Positions 22,145 to 34,819 are shown, counted from the stretch's first letter. The stretch is DNA of 64,000 bases from Scolanthus callimorphus (GCA_033964015.1 CM066924.1:4074251-4138250), one strand, 5' to 3'. A program made the numbers and translations. The notes: generated from the letters alone by a model not told the origin.

Positions 22145-22310
22145 CAGGGGCGTAGCCGGAATTTTGGTTGGGGGGTGGGGGGGGGGGGAGGGAATAGTGA
22201 AAACATGGGACGAAATTTTCCTCCAGCAAATACAGTAAATGTATGGGAAAATCTTCTGAGAAAGGGGGGCCCCGGCCCCCTGTGCCCCCCACCCACCCCC
22301 TACGCCCCTG
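22145..22310. mobile_element. MITE with CAGGGGCGTAGC TIRs
   Basis: CAGGGGCGTAGCCGG at the left and CTACGCCCCTG at the right bound a G-rich then C-rich interior. Other copies are at 34820-35061 and, diverged, at 52495-52860 and 56620-56770. Such ends are common among hAT-type non-autonomous elements (family knowledge). Confidence 0.75.
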
Positions 22311-22737
22311 GTAAAAGTTCCTTGTAGTTATCCTCGACACAAGCCGCTTCAATCGTGCCACTTTATAAGTTTTCACCACACATTTTCCATCAAAGCTCCT
22401 GCGATATCAGTTCTTCTAAACAAAAACACAGGCTCGCGAAGGATGGCGATTGGCGGTGAGCCTTAATTGTTAATAATACATTGACATAAGTTATAGATGG
22501 AGGTGATAAAATAAAATAATTTACAACAAGGAAAAAATGTGAATACTTCTGAATAAAAGAAGGACAAGAGAAACAGGCGAATATTTTATGGGTATTCCCA
22601 AGAGCTCTTGGTAGTCCGTAAAGGCAGATATTAATTAAATTATTTTATCATCGCCTTTGTCTCGTTATTTTGCAACGTTCTTGTGTCTCTCCCAGGCATC
22701 TAATACAATAAAGCGTTAGTTACAGTAAGCGTCTCTT

Positions 22738-23109
22738 CTTTATGTAATATTTAAAGGTCGACTATGAGGACATGACGGGATATCAAAGTCCGCGCAATAG
22801 ACCGATCCCTATTTTGACGATAGCTCCGCCCACTCATAGCAAACAATAGGAAGTTTTCCCTACGGAATTCAAAATGTCCGAGCAACAAACTTGAATATCG
22901 AAGATTTTTCAATAATTATTCAGCTTTATGTAATATTTAAAGGTCGACTATGAGGACATGACGGGATATCAAAGTCCGCGCAATAGACCGATCCCTATTT
23001 TGACGATAGCTCCGCCCACTCATAGCAAACAATAGGAAGTTTTCCCTACGGAATTCAAAATGTCCGAGCAACAAACTTGAATATCGAAGATTTTTCAATA
23101 ATTATTCAG
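22738..23109. repeat. Tandem duplication, 2 x 186 bp
   Basis: The block starting CTTTATGTAATATTTAAAGG at 22738 is repeated at 22924 with no difference that I can see over 186 bp. The lack of divergence points to a very recent duplication or an assembly duplication. Confidence 0.92.
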
Positions 23110-24110
23110 CTTTTCAAGATAAAAATATAAAATCCAAATTGCATGCAACAACTTCTAGCACCTCCCTGCAATCGGTGTCTTTTCCGCGCTCTATGCCAAA
23201 GCTAAAATTTGGCTTGTCCGACGTAGCAACAGTAACTAGGGGTATAACAATGAATGCGGGATCGGTGAATTAGTTGCAGTCCAACCCGAATTTTAAATAA
23301 AAGTGGTGATACATCCCCTAAAAACGTGTTCAACCACAGGGCGCCCAAGCACAGGAAGTGGTGTCAGGAACTTTGGCTTTTACAGGCTGTTTTACGCAAT
23401 ATGGAGCCATTTTCCGGAAGAACAGGTGCTTGCCTCGCAATGAGGACTCAGCGTCAATCAGAGTTACGCCCGGCACCAGGTCCTCTCGTTCAATGCTCAC
23501 AAAACTCCAAGATGGCTTGGGCTACCAGGCCTTGTTTGGCGTGATGGAATGGAAATTCAATTCAAGTAATGGTCCGCATAAGAATTAGGGAGGCCAACGG
23601 CCAAGCACGCAGGAATGCAATTAATTTTCTATTGGCGGAAAAAAATATAGACAATTCCATTGGCTTAAACAAAAAAATCAGTAAAATCACTATGCTAGAA
23701 AAACTTGTCTAAGGATTTTTAGGGATATATAAGCACATGCGGTACTCACAAACAGGATGTGCAATTTTAAAAGACTTTGTATGTGGGTACCCTAGCATAA
23801 AATGCTGTTTCTCACTCCTTTGTTCTTCTTTAATCTGATTGGTCTAAAAACGTTTTGTTGCCATATTTTCTCAAAGCAAGTCGAAGTCTATCAATTTTTC
23901 ATTTTTATTATGTCACTAGTCATGATAACTTTCTGTGGTAAAAAATAGGGTATATCCCACGTGGGGAACCTTCAAAGCCGTAGAACAATGGAAGTTTGCC
24001 TAGTTCTTGCATGGATGATTACTCAATTTATTACACACATTCGTTATATCAGTCAATTACATTGTTTAGAAACACATATAAATAAGGAAAATAATAAATC
24101 AGATTTGGAA
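23110..24110. other. Repeat-derived sequence without a gene
   Basis: A fragment at 23440-23560 (GGCACCAGGTCCTCTCGTT) is the complement of the interior of the 19075-19670 element. The remainder is AT-rich with no exon that I recognise. Confidence 0.4.
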
Positions 24111-24115
24111 ATAGA

Positions 24116-24242
24116 TGGTGGCCACGCATGTGGAAACGCAAATTACATTTGCGCATGCGAGTATTCTTATGCTTGCGTCGTGCATGTCCTCACTGTCCTT
24201 ATGCTTGCGCTTGTGCTTGTGTCCGATTGAGGACCAGGCTTA
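24116..24242. mobile_element. Right arm of the TAAGCCTGGT MITE family
   Basis: ATTCTTATGCTTGCGTCGTG through GAGGACCAGGCTTA matches the right arm of the element ending at 19670. The left arm is not clear. Confidence 0.65.
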
Positions 24243-24410
24243 ACGGATCAATACATTACTCAAACTATTTGTACCTCCAATTAGGTATGAAGGTCGTCCA
24301 TGTGGGACAATCGTTGCTGACATTTTATGAGTTCTACATTTGGATACGAGTTGAACAAAATATGTCATTCACTGTTTGTGTTATTTTAACGATTGTTATT
24401 GCATTTCAAA

Positions 24411-24600
24411 CATTCTCGAACCCAGAGCTCCCCGGCTCGTCTCCTCGCGGGGGAGGCTCTGGTGCCAGCCACTGACGCATGCGCGAGATTTAATACAGAG
24501 CCGCTGAGAGAAAGACCTTTCAGCGCATGCTCCAACGCTCAAAATCAACCAATCAGCGACGCTGCGAGCAGACGAGCTAGGGAGCTCTGGGTACGAGAAT
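24411..24600. mobile_element. MITE of the CCCAGAGCTC family
   Basis: CATTCTCGAACCCAGAGCTC at the left mirrors GAGCTCTGGGTACGAGAATG at the right. The interior holds GGGGGAGGCTCTGGTG, TGACGCATGCGCGAG and AACCAATCAGCG. Confidence 0.8.
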
Positions 24601-24602
24601 GA

Positions 24603-25224
24603 CTGTGAAAAGAAGAAACTTGTTTATTTAGAATATTGTAAGTTGACGCATGCGCAGGTACATACATAAGTTATTTCAGAGGTCCCCGGTCGAGTTACCA
24701 GATTCATTTTTTACTGTGTACAGCCTTAGAAACGCGCGAGACTTTGAGATGAGGGAGAGAGAGTTCAATGTTGTTAACAGCGCAGTGTTGCTCTTATAGC
24801 CGTCAGAGATATCTTAGAAGACCCATATCTCGGATCTTTCCCTGTTAACGGGGATCTCTCATGGCACAGCGAAAAAAGAGAGAGAGAGAGAGAAAGAAGT
24901 CCAGTATAGAGAGAAATATTTGAAAGAAGTCCAATATGATTTTATACAATACATGCAACCATCCTTAGGACTAGCATCCTCTGCAAGAAGGGTTTGGGCT
25001 TCCCTGTGTTTTCTCCTCCACAGGAACCCACACGCTTCAATCTATCTATATCTACTATCTATCTATCTACACACAGGTTACCCAGCTCTAAATGTGCGCA
25101 CTCAAACACGGCAGTGTGTGCACAGTCTCCCGTAATTAGAATCATTGCTATCGTCTTTCAAGAGGCTGCGAGTAGGAATGACAAATCGCAAAGCAAATGT
25201 GAAGCTATGATTCTATGATCAGTT
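24603..25224. other. No gene; simple repeats
   Basis: Contains a GA run (24868-24895) and an ATCTATCT run (25037-25070). Short frames show no domain. Confidence 0.4.
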
Positions 25225-26221
25225 ACTGCGATTTTCATAATTCTGCGAACTCCCACTTTACGTTTCCGAACACCAAACTGCGTTTTTGATTCCGTGCGAA
25301 TCCTTCAGATTTCTCTGCAGTCAGTGAATCGATGTATGTGCCAACGGTAAGGTCGGAGAAAAAACCCCAGTAAGTTTCGGGTTCGGAAAATGCTCGGAAA
25401 GGCGTCGAGAAACAGTTCTTCATGGTCTGGCTATTTTAAAGGTATAGAATATTTCCCCTCTGTGGCTCCTAAATAACAGCGAAACTCAAGGAAATAGATC
25501 CATAATGACGTCATAGATGTTATTGAAAATGAATAACGGAAATTCCATTCCAGTGGCTAGCAGCGCCCTTTGGCCTCGGAAAGCTCAAAACTGGGTTGGT
25601 CCCTGATCAGTCACGTTATATTCTCTGACTCAAACAGTTCAAGATATCTAGAAATTACCTGTACTTAAAACGCTCGCATTTTGCTCGTAAAGTAAAACCA
25701 ATCGAGTAGAAAGTTAAACAACATACATTGGACAGTGTATTTTTTAGAGTTGATGAGCGTGCTGAGGTTTTCGTGATGTAAATGAGAAAACAGTTTTCCT
25801 CACTTCAAAATTTCACACTTTAGAGGGATTAGAGGTAGATTTCGTGACAGAAATAAACAGCGAAATGAGCCTCGTTTTCATAAATTAGCATATCATTATG
25901 GTACTGAAAATTTGAATAAAATTTAGTATCATTTATAGACTGGGAGCTCCTACAAAAAAATGGATAAAAATAAATAAAAATGCTTTGTTATTTTGAGGTT
26001 ATTCTCCGAGGAGAGGCTATTTGGTTCAGTGACTGCATATTTTTCATTCTTGTTTAATGCTGCTTTTTTCCATATATGGGATGGCACGCAGGCGCTATTA
26101 TGGTTTTTGGGCGTGAAGTATAACCTTCACTCGCTTGCAGCTCTTCTCGTCGGCTCGAGTTTTAATCTACCGTCTGCTGTTTCTTGTGCTTCGATTTCTT
26201 AGCTAAACATTCACTTACAAA
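25225..26221. other. Upstream region of tropomyosin
   Basis: It begins with a fragment of the CTGCGAACTC MITE family (25225-25300). The last ~200 bp lead into the tropomyosin start codon and should hold its 5' UTR and promoter. No TATA-type element could be fixed with confidence. Confidence 0.35.
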
Positions 26222-29200
26222 ATGGAAGCCATAAAGAAGAAGATGTCCAGTCTCCGGCAAACGCTGGAAGACGCCGAGAACAGAGCTGCGAAAGCTGAAG
26301 AAGAACTAAAGAGTGCAAACGATCGAGCCGATTCCGTGAGTACCCGCGTATCTGGTAGCCTTTTCTACTAGATGGAAACCCTTTGTACAAGTGTAAATGC
26401 ATTTATTATAAACTTTAACAACTAGGTAGTCCACCTGATGCTCTGATTTGTCGATCCTTTGTGATTCAAGTGAGATATTTTGTTCAAAAGATACGAGCCC
26501 TTGCATCAGTGGCAAAGGACTCGAGTAACTTGTCAATTACAGCAGAACTTCTGCTCGTAAAAGGTTTGACGCTTTGTCTTGTTTTTCTCGTGTATTATAA
26601 ATATATTGAATGTAGTTTTTGTCCATTATAGGCTGAAAGCGAAGTCGGTGCACTGACAAAGCAGCTTCAGCAGCTCGAAGACGATTTGGACGCTGCCGAG
26701 TCAAAACTTGCAGACACCCAAGCCTCACTTACCGAGGCCGAGAAACAAGCCGATGAGAGTGAACGGTCAGTAAAATATAGCAAAATGCGAAATAAAACAC
26801 CCAGATTTGCCTGGGATTAATCGTTCTCTCCAGGCAAGGTTGTTTTATTTCGCATTGACGTGAATGTATATTATTACGAAGCCAAATTCGAGCTACAAAG
26901 CTATTGTGTGCAATTTGTTTATGCCAATCCACCATATGCAAATACTCGACATTCCTACCATGAGAAACTATTTATCGGCGGAAAATATCTGTCTCGAATC
27001 TGTCTCACACTACATTATTATAATTTATAATAAGTACTCATGGATTTTAAAATGCAAAAATACGCTCGGGTGGTAATCGTTCTGCGATCATATGTTTTAA
27101 TAATGCTAAATCTTCCATTTTGGAATTTTAATCTCTTGCTCCATTGCTATTGTCTTTATTTTATTGTGTAAACCTACCCTGAGCAAAAATATCAGCCCTT
27201 AACCATAGCTGACAAGTTGTTCAACTAAAAAAGCATCTGCTCGAAAACTATACTTTAAGAACTCAAAATAATATGGCCTCAGTTTTAGATTTTGAATGCT
27301 GCTAAATGAGATTACTTCATAAATATTTAAAAGGATTTAACTTGACTTACAAGATTCAGTTGTTATGCTTGAGGACATTTAGTACAGATATTGTTAGTTT
27401 TGTACACAGCAGAAATCCCTTTGATATGGCACTTAGAAAAAACTTATGCATTAAAAATCATATAATTGAAGTTCATATATAGACATGAGGACTGGGAAAT
27501 ATGTCATTTGTACACCTCATACAAAACTACATATGGGAGTGGTATGATTTCCATATCTTCACTAGTGAGGATATTGGTAAACATATAGGTGCTTGGGGAT
27601 GGATTTTGTATTATTTTTTATTTTGTATATATAATATAAAGATAACTAAATGATGGCTTGATGATATGACTTTTCTTTTTTTGTGTCAAAAACAATATTT
27701 TACTCAGACCCCGTTCACATGAGACCGGTACAAAACTGGACCGGTACCATTCTGGCATGTTTTGCAACAATGTTCACACAGGACCGTACACACCTAGCCA
27801 TGCCAAAAATGGTACTTTACCACAGTTCCCATGTGAACATGCAACAGTACCCTTCCAGAATTGTACTGGTCCATTTTTGTACCGGTCTCCTGTGAACAGG
27901 GTCTCGCTCTCTGTTCTTGTCCCTAAAATATTGTTTTTGCCACTCAAATCTTTATGCCACTACGTAATATCCTGTATGTACAAATTTTCCACTGTGATCA
28001 CCTCAGTTGCTGATGTGAGAAATTTTCATCAACAAGGTGTTGCATACAGTGGTTTTCAGCTGACTGTAGAAAATAAATCAGATGTGCATTTTCTATGTCT
28101 TTCTATTGGCTGATGTCTTGGATCATTGTGCAGTCAGCCAATGAGAACGCAAAGAAAAAAACACTCACTGTTCCCTTTGTTTTCTTGGTTCAAGACTAAA
28201 CACCTACCTTGCCCTCGCCTTATCCTTCAATGTATATGGCAGTCTATTGAGAGATTACTTACGGTCTCGGTATATGTAAATATTAAAAATCCATAACATG
28301 ACTTTTTTCCTGGAATTCATTTAATAGAGTCCTAAAGTATATTTGTAACACCTCAAATTGCTCATCAACTGTTTTCCTAGGCTTCAATAGACCATTCTTT
28401 TGTATTGCCCGCCACTCATTTTCTGTAATTTAATTAACTTTACAGGTTTTTCTAGTACTTAAATTTTTTTGCCAAATTTTCACCTTTGCGAAGCTCCTGA
28501 CCTCGCACAAATTAAGATATTGACACCAAATTTTCTATGTCGTTAGAAAATGATAACACCTAACAAACTGTGTGAGGGAATTTTTATTTTTTACTTAAAG
28601 ATTTTATGATAAATTTTGCAGCCACAAATTGTAAAAAAATGTGATTTTCAACTTCATGGCCTAACATTTTCGTAATATGCACAAGATCAAAAATCCCTCA
28701 CAGTTTTGCAGTTCATTTCTTTGTGACTAAAATCTGACAAAGTTTGAAATTGTGCAACAAAGCGCTAATGGTCTGGAGCTTCTAATAATAATAATAAGTT
28801 TAATTCAACCTCTTGCAATTTTCCTAACTGAATTACAGGGGAGTCAGCAGTGTGACAATGTAAATACACAGCATAAGCAATACTCAGTTTAGGCAATCAG
28901 CAAACTTTACAGTTACAAAATCTCTAAATTGATTGGTGTTAACAGGCCTTTGATCTCAGGTTGTTCTCAAGTAAACAAGGTAGTTTTTAGTCAAGGTTAT
29001 TAAAAATACATGATAAATTGCTGTAGTGATCCCCCACAGGGCCCAACATTGCAACTGTATAGTCCCAAATAAATTTAGGATTTGGTGAACAAAAGTTTCA
29101 TCATAGTCCCCAAAAATCGGCTTACTATTCCAGTCTGTTTGTTTTTCAAAACGTACCGGTAGCTGTCAACAACATTTATTTGGTAGAAAAATTGGGGACC

Positions 29201-32200
29201 AGATTTGTGTTATGGTGACCAAACTTCACTATTTCAAAACTAGATGCTAATGACACCTCTTGAAAAAGTTAATGTCTGGCTCTGCTTCAATGGATAACAA
29301 ATGTGGAATGTGTGGCCACACTTTTGGCCACACTCTTATCACCATTACTGATACATTTTTGTTGTCAATTTTAGGGCGAGGAAGGTTCTTGAGAACAGAG
29401 GTGCAACTGATGAAGAGAGGGTGGGTGTTTTCAATGAGCAGTGTAAACGACTTGGATATGACAGTGCAAGAATTTGTACATATTTTCAAATTCTCCCATC
29501 CGTTTCACAGCTTATTTCTTCATCTTATTGCAATTATTGCAATTTTCACTTTTCTACAAACTCCATGCCAACTAACAAACCACAATTTCGCTTCTGTCAA
29601 TCAAACAAGTGAACATTTTTGGGTGATTTCCCTCAGTGTCTCTGCTTATGGTTGCTTTGCTTGTAGTTAGCACCTTGGCACCGAAAATAATTCTGCTCAG
29701 GATATGCAAGTCTGGGGAGTTAAGGCCGCCACACACGGTCCGATTCCGACAGGATTTTCTGTCGTAAGATTATCGCGCGCCGCCACACACGGGCCGATTT
29801 TTCGTCTCAGGACAAAAAATCCTGACTGATCGGCTCGTGTGTGGTGACCTGCGACGAGCTTACGACAAAATTTTTCGTCCGCTCGTCTTATCAAACATGT
29901 TTGATTTTCAAATCGTCGCCGACAAAAAATCGGCTCGTGTGTGGCGGCACGCGATATTTTGTTGTAAGCTCGTCGCGAGTCACCACACACGAGCCGATCA
30001 GTCAGGATTTGTTGTCTTGCGACGAAAAATCGGCCCGTGTGTGGTGGCCTTTAGCCTCCCAGAGTTAGCCATTTACATTTACAAATATGTGGGCAAATTT
30101 TGACCAAGTTGCAGAAATTACATGCATTTATAGAGTTGTGGGCTTCAAGGGGCTTACTAACAATTAGCTGCATTTTATTTTAGTTGTCAACTCTGGAAAG
30201 ACAATACAATGATGCATGTGAAAGAACAAGAGTAGCTGAGGAACAGTACGAAGCGGTATGTGTGGAAATTTGGTCATTGTCATTTTGAGTTTATAGTTGT
30301 TAAGAGAGCAATCTTAGCGAGGTCATGAAAACTGCTTCTGATTGATGCATATATGTTATGTACCGGCTGGGAGATCCGTATAGGGAAAAACTGTGACCGA
30401 GGGCTGGAAAATGTTGACCTCGGCCGGACGGCCTGACCTAAAGCTGGTAAAGAACTTTTTTTTCCAACTCTAAAAATTGATTTTTCGATGAAAACAAGCA
30501 CACACAAATGGTTATCGTGACCTAGGTCAGAGATAGGAAAATATTGCCCCTGCGTGCGCGCTCTAAGAATCAATCAAAATGCAGAATTCGTTACTGTGCC
30601 CTCTAGGAAAAAATAAAACAAGTTATTGTATGCTCTTGGAGGTATTTCTTTGTCTGAACAAAAAAGGCTGTTAATTTTCTACATGAACCGACTGGTATTA
30701 ATAATAAGCTTTTTGATATTTCCAGATCTCTGAGAAACTCGCTTCCCTCGAGGAAGAGCTTGATGAGGCCGAAACAAAAGCTGAGGCAGCTGAAGTGTGA
30801 GTAGAGTTGATTGACACCTACAATCTTGGACAAAATTGTTGGCAAAAAGTGGAAAGGAGAAATGGAGGAAACTGGTCAGAGTAGGAAACTACTCTTCAGG
30901 GCAGTACAGGTAATAGGGTATGAACTTTCATTTTTTTAGCCGTGTCAAGGAACTTGAGGACGAGGTCACTCTTGTTGGCAATAACCTTCGAAGCTTGGAA
31001 ATCAGTGAAGGCAAAGCATCCGAGAGAGAGGGCAGCTACGAAAACACCATCAAAGATCTTGAGCAGAAACTCGAAGAGGTAAAACTATCTTTTCTTTTTC
31101 TAGTGGGCGAGGCAGAGTGGAAATATGACTGTTGTTGGTTTGTTATTTATCTGTCGGCTGCAATTAATTCTCAATGTAAAACAAACAGAATCAACCACCT
31201 AAAAAGTACCACTGTTTTGACCTCCACCCTAAGTGGTTTCAGGATGTTTACATGCACAGCTAGAGCTATATTATGTGGTTCCAGAAAATATCCATCCCCT
31301 CCATCCATCCCCCATGGAAGGGACAGACAGACAAACAGACAGATATTTTTATTTGGCATTGTATACAAAAAGGTACATTGATGGGTAGTTCCAAATACAA
31401 GTTATTTAAAAGCGATGTAATTATTACTATGCAATTATATAGCGTATATAGTATCTTTCCGGAGGAGGAACCACTCATGTACAAATTTTGCAATGGCTTT
31501 TTGTGCTTTTGTATTTTTACCCGAGTAATTTATCAAAAAGTGAAAGTAGACTAGTCAGATATTTATTAAATTTTACATTTTCTATTTCTTCTATTTTTCG
31601 AATTAGCTCATCACGCTTATCTTTATATATTTTGCAATGGATCAGAAAATGTTGTTCATCTTCCACTTCTTCGTGGCAAATTTGGCAAATTCTTTCGCTG
31701 GGTGGTTTGTAGGGCCTTTTATAGCGCCCAGTTTCAATTTCTAGACAGTGATCACTAAGTCTTAATTTCGTTAATGAAATTCTATGGCTATGATTGGTGA
31801 CCTGGGTTAGGTAGGGTTCTAACTTCTACGTTGTTTTGAATTTTCTATATGTTCTCAATTTATTTCTCTGCCCCTGCTCTTTTCTTGTGTCTTGGAAACT
31901 CCAAAGTTGTGGGGTGTGGGGGGGGGGGGGGGTTACTTTACCTGATTTCTTAATACTGTATTTTCCTTTGGAAACTCCAGAGGGGTGGGGGTCACTTTTC
32001 AACACCCTTCGTGGGGGAAATGGACATTTTCTGGAACCACACATTTACGAACAGAATTGATAGTGATGATGTATTTGACTTACAGGCCGAAGAAAGAGCA
32101 GACAGAGCAGAACAGAAAGTCTCAGAACTTGAAGGTCAAGTCGAGGCCCTTGAGGGTGAGTGTACGAATCAGTTTTGATTCCTAGGTTGAGGTCAAACCA

Positions 32201-33401
32201 ATTCAACATTTGACTCAACATTTCTGGGTATTTATTAAACAATTTCTCCAAGAACAAGCTTTCAGAACCCGACGAAACTCTAAAATATTTTTTAGATACA
32301 TGGTCAGCGATTTGTAACGTTGTTAAATACATGTTTATCATGACCATCGGCCGATTTTAAGAGGATTATAGAGCAATGTTCTCAATCGAATTTGGTAAAT
32401 CAAATATGAAACTCTGTTTTTAGATGTTTATTAAGAGATTTCTACAAGTAATTCGTCTTCTAATAACAAAGGAGTGGCTGACATTGGGCTCTTTAACCTC
32501 GGGAATAGTTTAATCATATTGAATCAAGTTGAACACCGTATTGGATCATTTTCAATGATGTTGAACCGTTCAACATTCGTGAAAAAGATCCGTAAAAACC
32601 AAGGTTTCCGTCGTGTGAAATGATGCTAAAAATTTCCACAGGTGCTATCTTTTAACTTATTTCAAATTGCTGAGTATCTACTGAAAACGTTGCGCACAAG
32701 AACAATAGAAAAATTGAATAGGCCTGTTGAAATGGTTTTGCCTTACTTCAATTTTCATAATTCTGCAAACTCTACGCCAGCTATAAACAAAACCGCGGTT
32801 TACTAGCTTCCGTCAATCAAACGAGTGATAGCTCTGAGTGATTTCAGAGGCAGACTTTACTTTAGATTTGGAGCTAATTCATATTGGAGCTTTCTGCTGG
32901 CTTGGTGGAAATATTAAACAAATGTCCTGATTTTTTATTTTTTTGTGTGTTGGGGCCGGTCATATCAAGAAAATTTCACCATAAACTGTCGAACTGCAGA
33001 CGTTGCAAAACTTCCTAATTAGGAAATCGCTGTTACCTTTATATTTTACCCTGCGAGCAGTGGTTTCCTCCTCTTTGCCGTCGGCCTAAGAGAGGAGGAA
33101 ACCACTGCTCGAAGGGTAACCTTATTTGGAAGGTCTGTACGTATCTTTCCTCATCGTAAGGAATGTAGCAAGAAAAGTCACCAAAACTTGCAGATGTTCG
33201 AGAAACATCGTTCTCTCTCATCGACTTGGGTCGAGATTTTAAAAAAACAGGCAGCTCAAGCGAATTCGTAAGAAAATCAGAGAAAAGATAACATTTTTCG
33301 TTTGCTTTTTTCCCACAGCCGAGCTTGAAAAGGCGAAGGACGAATACGAGAAGGTGAAGACTGAACTCGACCAGACTCTGACCGAGCTCAGTGAAATGTA
33401 A
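26222..33401 (+). CDS. TPM: Tropomyosin, short (242 aa) form, eight exons
   Basis: Exons: 26222-26335, 26632-26765, 29375-29420, 30184-30255, 30726-30796, 30940-31078, 32086-32155, 33319-33401. All phases match and sum to 729 bp. The product starts [20 protein letters not shown] and is one continuous heptad-repeat coiled coil. It carries family landmarks [31 protein letters not shown] and the C-terminus [12 protein letters not shown]. The first exon encodes 38 residues, the classic tropomyosin exon-1 size. At 242 aa it matches low-molecular-weight, cytoskeletal-type tropomyosins rather than the 284-aa muscle form. It binds along actin filaments and controls myosin and severing-protein access. 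Introns are long and filled with MITEs and a LINE piece. An AATAAA at 33721-33726, 320 bp past the stop, is a likely polyadenylation signal. No alternative exons were identified. Confidence 0.93.
27704..27902. mobile_element. MITE with GACCCCGTTCACATGAGACC ends
   Basis: The left TIR GACCCCGTTCACATGAGACC plus GGTACAAAACTGGACCGG is mirrored at the right (CCGGTCTCCTGTGAACAGGG). It lies in tropomyosin intron 2. A partial relative is at 43283-43310. Confidence 0.8.
29505..29640. mobile_element. Diverged fragment of the CTGCGAACTC MITE family
   Basis: TTGCAATTTTCACTTTTCTA then CAAACTCC and CGCTTCTGTCAATCAAACAA parallel the left arm of the 20989-21295 element. It lies in tropomyosin intron 3. Confidence 0.5.
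29718..30055. mobile_element. MITE with AAGGCCGCCACACAC ends
   Basis: AAGGCCGCCACACACGG at the left and GTGTGTGGTGGCCTTTA at the right. The motif CACACACGGGCCGATTTTTC recurs internally in both orientations, so each arm is itself a set of subrepeats. Frames here are palindrome translations. Confidence 0.85.
31272..32042. mobile_element. DNA element with TGTGGTTCCAGAAAA ends, holding a LINE piece
   Basis: The left end TGTGGTTCCAGAAAATATCC and the right end ATTTTCTGGAACCACA are inverted repeats, inside tropomyosin intron 6. A LINE 3' fragment (31545-31810) lies between them. The right part has a poly-G tract (31918-31932) and CCTTTGGAAACTCCAGAGG. Related GGAAATTCCAG sequence lies at 41690-41960, 48570-48747 and 48920-49000. 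Confidence 0.65.
31545..31810 (-). pseudogene. LINE reverse-transcriptase ORF, C-terminal fragment
   Basis: The reverse strand reads [20 protein letters not shown] then [14 protein letters not shown]. The C-x2-C ... H-x4-C motif is the zinc-knuckle-like tail common at the ORF2 end of CR1/L2-type LINEs. The fragment is 5' truncated, with no polymerase motifs. It is nested within the intronic DNA element. Confidence 0.65.
33047..33120. repeat. Perfect-arm hairpin
   Basis: CGAGCAGTGGTTTCCTCCTC and its exact complement flank a short loop (TTTGCCGTCGGCC), inside tropomyosin intron 7. It could be a small MITE or a hairpin in the nascent RNA. Confidence 0.7.
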
Positions 33402-33904
33402 TAGTCGCCTGGCAGTTTCTCGCCGACAGTACTGACCTATAGCTACAATAACAATAATTCCATGGCATTATCAATGTCTAGCAGCTTAATATTGTTGGAA
33501 CATATATTTCCATTGTCTGATGAACATTCCCAAGTTGTGACAACTTCTCTAATGTTGAGTTTCCTGGCCCACTGTATGTAACAGGGAATGTACGGAGGAT
33601 CTCAAACACAACTATGTAGTGGTTAGACTTATAAATGTCTCCAATCCACCTTCTCTCTTTACATCAAATTCCTCAGTAGTAGACAATATTGTACAGTTGT
33701 GTCTTATTTTAATCAGTGACAATAAATTTTTCCAATTATATTTTATTTTGGAGGAGAGCAATATTGCGTTCTGTATGATTTTTTACGAGTAAACATGCAA
33801 AGCATAAAACCGACTCTATGATCCTCTCGCACCACCCAAATCCCCTGAACAAGCTCAACGAATACCTTGATGCCCATGATTTGAGCATCATGGACTAACA
33901 TCCA

Positions 33905-34125
33905 TCATTCTCTTACCCAGAGCTCCCCTGCTCGTCTCCTCGCGGGGGAGGCTCTGGTGACAGCCACTGACGCATGCGCGAGAGTTGATACAGAGCCGTT
34001 GAGAGAAAGAACTTTCTGCGCATGCACCAACGTTCAAAACCAGCCAATCAGCAAATGTTCTCAAATGGATGTCACCAGAGCCTCCCCCGCGAGCAGACGA
34101 GCAGGGAGCTCTGGGTAAGAGAATG
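33905..34125. mobile_element. MITE of the CCCAGAGCTC family
   Basis: CATTCTCTTACCCAGAGCTC at the left mirrors GAGCTCTGGGTAAGAGAATG at the right. The interior matches the 24411-24600 copy, including AGCCAATCAGC. It lies 0.5 kb past the tropomyosin stop. Confidence 0.85.
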
Positions 34126-34819
34126 AACTGTCATTCAAGACTCTGCTGATTTGAACGTTGGTTCAAGGTGCAGGACGTTCTTTCAACGGCTCTCAAATTG
34201 TGCCTGCGTCAGTGACAGTTACAGCTGTTTTGAGTATTCTGCGAACTCTTGAGATCGATTTCCAACCGTCAAACCGCTTTCTGGCTTCCGTCAATCAAAC
34301 TTTGAAACTCTTTGGGATACCAAGAGTGGATTAACAAGAGTTAGAATCTTTCCCTACTGTATTTGTCCACATCACAGTCAGAAAAGTGTCTATTTTTAGA
34401 TTTGAGTTTCGCGAACGAAAGTATTCGAATGCTCAGGCCCGAATGCTCGTATACCCAATACACAACAAAATAGAGAATATCCTACCTTATCTTTGCGATT
34501 TTAACGGTCTTTCCATTGATCTGCGATTTAATTTTAGGCTGGATCTCACAACTGTTCGCGTGTCGAGAAAGTGGGAACCCTGTGGATGACGAATTTTCGC
34601 GGGCATCCTAGTTCTAAAAATAGACACTTTTCTGACTGTGATTCGGGCGTACATATTAAATATGGAAACACTTGGTAATCCACTCTTGGGGATACATAGA
34701 ATTCAGTTATTCGCCATCCTAGTGAAATGCCCTAACACACAACATCTTTTATTAGCTTTTTCTAAACGCCATTGGAAGTCGAACGCGAGAGTTCGCAGAA
34801 TGTGGGTTCCAAATAGTGC
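34126..34819. other. No gene; MITE fragments
   Basis: Arms of the CTGCGAACTC family occur at 34225-34310 and 34775-34800, facing each other. The sequence GAAAAGTGTCTATTTTTAGA at 34381 is mirrored by TCTAAAAATAGACACTTTTC near 34612, so a second palindromic insertion (about 34370-34640) is nested between them. Confidence 0.6.

Noticed and set aside
29421..29670. Extension of tropomyosin exon 3 past 29420
   Set aside because: The continued frame loses heptad pattern. Ending at AGG|GTGGGT and joining to 30184 restores both phase and coiled coil.
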